This document shows, piece by piece, positions 63,595-64,000 of a stretch of DNA of 64,000 nucleotides. The stretch is taken from assembly GCA_019359275.1 (NCBI GenBank), contig JAHHHP010000006.1:62001-126000 (forward strand). Reading direction: 5' to 3'. Made by a program: the position numbers and the translations under genes. Numbering within the stretch: position 1 is the first letter of the stretch; every line of letters starts with the position of its first letter. The notes under the pieces are model-generated. The model was not told the origin of the DNA. It did not search any database and saw nothing but the letters and a program-made list of their open reading frames with translations. Source of the stretch: Myxacorys chilensis ATA2-1-KO14 (GTDB taxonomy: Bacteria; Cyanobacteriota; Cyanobacteriia; Leptolyngbyales; Leptolyngbyaceae).

Positions 63595-64000
63595 TTACTG
63601 CCCTTGTAGCCTTGTAGCCGCATTCTGAGCGCGTTTCTGTTCATCAGTCAGTTTCTGCTCCCCGTACAGTTTTGCGGCTTGCTGATAGTCCCGAAGCGCT
63701 GCGCTATTGTCTCCAGAAGCAAGGGAGGTGTTAGCACGATTGAAATAGGCATCAGCAAACGCAGGGTCGAGGCTAATTGCGCGATTGTAGTCTGCGATCG
63801 CCTGCGGTCGATTGCCCGCTTTCGCATGCTCAATGCCCCGGTTGTAATAGAAGTTGGAATTATTAGAATCAAGATCGATCGCCTGAGTATAGGCATCGAT
63901 CGCACCTTGGCGATCGATCCCCTGACTTTTGCGATAGCCATCTTGAAAAAATTCTTCAGCGTTAGAGAAATTATTGGCGGAGCGGGGAAGCAGCGGCTGA
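63595..64000 (-). CDS. TPR protein, 3' part
   Basis: About 134 codons up to the window edge, with the start outside. Reading from the edge, the frame gives at least two tetratricopeptide repeats (RQGAIDAYTQAIDLDSNNSNFYYNRG and AIADYNRAISLDPAFADAYFNRA), then a third, weaker one (ALRDYQQAAKLYGEQ) and a polar end ATRLQGQ. It has no internal ATG that would make a full gene, so it is partial. Similar repeats occur in the protein at 51618. Confidence 0.85.
   Translation of the reverse strand, partial: QPLLPRSANNFSNAEEFFQDGYRKSQGIDRQGAIDAYTQAIDLDSNNSNFYYNRGIEHAKAGNRPQAIADYNRAISLDPAFADAYFNRANTSLASGDNSAALRDYQQAAKLYGEQKLTDEQKRAQNAATRLQGQ

Overview
The window is chromosomal DNA from a cyanobacterium, most likely a filamentous Leptolyngbya-like lineage. 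The palindrome GCGATCGC (HIP1) is scattered throughout. The genes include a carboxysome shell protein with two BMC domains (CcmO), zeta-carotene desaturase (CrtQ), a helical carotenoid protein related to the N-domain of OCP, a group 3 sigma factor of SigF type, LL-diaminopimelate aminotransferase (DapL) and PII. No phage, integrase, intact insertion sequence, CRISPR array, rRNA or tRNA was found. Both ends cut through genes: glnB on the left and a TPR gene on the right.

Layout. 1-3.7 kb: 3' part of glnB and an SbcC/Rad50-type ATPase. 4-9.3 kb: cell-envelope block with a secreted TrbI/VirB10-like protein, an outer-membrane barrel protein with an ELGTLRV repeat stalk, a divergent FecR-domain protein with tandem Pro-rich repeats, and an M23 peptidase. 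9.9-15.9 kb: pirin, a glutathionyl-hydroquinone reductase whose 3' end carries an 86-bp tandem duplication, a coiled-coil protein, hisA, dapL and a small helical protein. 16-23.3 kb: sigF, an MscS-type channel, ccmO, a VKOR-like protein, a three-repeat helical protein of unknown function and a translationally coupled pentapeptide-repeat protein. 23.5-31.7 kb: a TamB-like giant, thioredoxin, an unknown protein, a broken BrnT-like toxin remnant and a J-domain protein. 31.9-38.8 kb: glycogen debranching enzyme with a LipM-type ligase, the helical carotenoid protein, a YbjN-domain protein, a DUF2267-like protein and a DUF697-type GTPase. 39.1-48.4 kb: a 21-bp minisatellite, prolyl oligopeptidase, acyltransferase 3, several small charged helical membrane or secreted proteins, a PadR regulator and a sugar-porter MFS. 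48.8-54.3 kb: lipoprotein, crtQ with its SRPBCC partner, a TPR protein and a second M23 peptidase. 54.6-63.5 kb: a complete tripartite ABC exporter set (TolC-like protein, two ABC-2 permeases, fused double ATPase, HlyD-type adaptor) with a divergent TetR regulator and a perfect 27-bp operator-like palindrome between them.

The exporter block is the clearest functional system. It has the gene order of the enterobacterial ybhGFSR/cecR locus plus its own outer-membrane channel, so it probably exports a toxic or hydrophobic compound under TetR control. Carotenoid synthesis (crtQ) and carotenoid binding (HCP) are both present but not linked. The envelope theme (barrel protein, TamB, two M23 enzymes, TolC) recurs.

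Non-coding structure is plentiful: many convergent-gene hairpins, a three-stem structure at 11.9-12.0 kb, tandem 40-bp hairpin repeats at 29.2 kb, inverted heptamer arrays that form the ends of two exporter genes, and a 21-bp repeat array at 39.2 kb. All functional statements come from reading motifs by eye; no database search was possible.
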